This document shows positions 5,807 through 6,440 of a stretch of 6,440 bases of DNA, piece by piece. The notes under the pieces are model-generated. The model saw only the letters and a list, made by a program, of their open reading frames with translations, was not told where the DNA came from and did no database searches. The DNA is taken from the NCBI GenBank assembly GCA_947305445.1, contig CAMZDU010000066.1, positions 1 through 6,440 on the forward strand, given 5' to 3'. The first letter of the stretch is position 1, and each line of letters starts with the position of its first letter. Made by a program: the position numbers and the translations under genes. The DNA comes from an uncultured Selenomonadales bacterium. GTDB taxonomy: Bacteria; Bacillota; Negativicutes; Selenomonadales; Selenomonadaceae.

Positions 5807-6440
5807 TTGTCCGTTGATGTACTTACCCAGGAACAAATAGACGCACTGCTTGCCGCTGCCAATGACGGCGAAACTTCGCTTGAGGAGCTTAAACAGGAAG
5901 AAACCGCAAAAAAAATTAAAGTCTACGACTTCAAGCGGCCGGACAAATTTTCCAAAGACCAGATTCGCACGTTGTATATGCTCCACGAAAGTTTTGCGCG
6001 AATGCTCAACACTTACATGAGTTCGCACCTGCGCACGCTTGTCAATGTTGACGTAGCCTCGGTCGAACAGCTCACCTATCAAGAATTCGTCCAATCGTTG
6101 GCAAACCCCAGCGTCATATCAATACTCGGCGTCCCGCCGTTAAAGGGCAACATCATCTTCGAGATTAGCTCGGAGATTGCTTTTGCGTATTTGGATCGCG
6201 TCTTTGGCGGCGACGGCACAACGACCATGAAAACCCGCGTGCTGACTGAAATTGAAGACGCGGTTATGCGCCGCTTCGTCAATTCGGCCATGGAACGTTT
6301 TAAAGAGTCGTGGTCGAATGTCACGCCAATGAATCCCACACTTGAGGCGACAGAATCAAATCCGCAGTTCACGCAGATTGTTCCGCCAAACGACATGGTT
6401 GTCATTGTCACGTTGCACACCAAACTCGGCGAAGTCGAAA
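5807..6440 (+). CDS. fliM: Flagellar motor switch protein FliM, 3' truncated by window
   Basis: The frame is open from TTG 5807 to the window end, giving 211 residues of a protein usually near 330. The N-terminal peptide LTQEQIDALLAA (6-17) is the CheY-phosphate binding motif. After a short acidic linker comes KVYDFKRPDKFSKDQIRTL (38-56), then RTLVNVDVASVEQLTYQEF (76-94) and the GGDG motif (134-137), matching the GGxG loop that contacts FliG. The middle domain continues with LTEIEDAVM (146-154), NPQFTQIVPPNDMVV (185-199) and GEVE at the edge. FliM forms the C-ring that switches rotation direction. The C-terminal FliN-like domain lies outside the window. The TTG start is supported by GAGGAGGT six bases upstream. 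It is the third gene of the flagellar operon; fliY or fliN would be expected next. Confidence 0.96.
   Translation, partial: MSVDVLTQEQIDALLAAANDGETSLEELKQEETAKKIKVYDFKRPDKFSKDQIRTLYMLHESFARMLNTYMSSHLRTLVNVDVASVEQLTYQEFVQSLANPSVISILGVPPLKGNIIFEISSEIAFAYLDRVFGGDGTTTMKTRVLTEIEDAVMRRFVNSAMERFKESWSNVTPMNPTLEATESNPQFTQIVPPNDMVVIVTLHTKLGEVE

Noticed and set aside
5354..6094. Long minus-strand open frame (246 codons) across fliL and the start of fliM
   Set aside because: It lies antisense to two clearly identified flagellar genes and its translation resembles no known family; it reflects their codon bias.
1..6440. CRISPR arrays, tRNA or rRNA genes, transposases, attachment sites and riboswitches
   Set aside because: No regularly spaced repeats, cloverleaf, transposase-like frame, terminal repeats or recognisable riboswitch core were seen on either strand.

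Overview
This 6.4 kb bacterial chromosomal window carries eight protein genes, two of them cut by the window edges, with little intergenic space and no stretch over 300 bases without a gene. The combination points to a diderm Firmicute, most likely of the Negativicutes/Selenomonas type. There is a Firmicutes-style flagellar block (flbD/swrD, fliL, fliM) with strong purine-rich Shine-Dalgarno sites and non-ATG starts. Next to it is an LPS-type heptose-phosphate kinase, which implies an outer membrane with LPS. The taxonomic call is inference from gene content only.

Layout. Positions 1-921 (+) hold the C-terminal end of a type I restriction HsdR subunit, visibly more AT-rich than most of the rest and probably part of an acquired restriction cassette. 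It converges on a minus-strand group running leftward from about 3782: a stand-alone AICAR transformylase (PurH C-terminal domain family), then a PAP2-family membrane phosphatase 14 bases later, a hairpin terminator, and a short prepilin peptidase. A 93-base divergent region with a good extended -10 promoter separates this group from a plus-strand sugar kinase of the RfaE1/HldE kinase family. After a perfect 9-bp inverted repeat and a sigma-A-type promoter, the flagellar genes flbD, fliL and fliM run to the right edge.

How the genes relate. FlbD/SwrD, FliL and FliM all act at the flagellar motor (stator power, stator-associated membrane protein, switch). The AICAR transformylase serves purine synthesis. 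The PAP2 protein and the heptose kinase-like protein would act in envelope lipid or LPS metabolism. The prepilin peptidase would serve a type IV pilus, competence or secretion system encoded elsewhere.

Points most worth checking: (1) the kinase start, where the only well-placed ribosome binding site drives an ATG whose frame closes after 10 codons, one base before the kinase frame's first usable start; (2) loss in that kinase of several residues conserved in HldE; (3) about 25 copies of the palindrome AAATTT where roughly 2 would be expected from base composition. I did not find a clearly new multi-gene system here.
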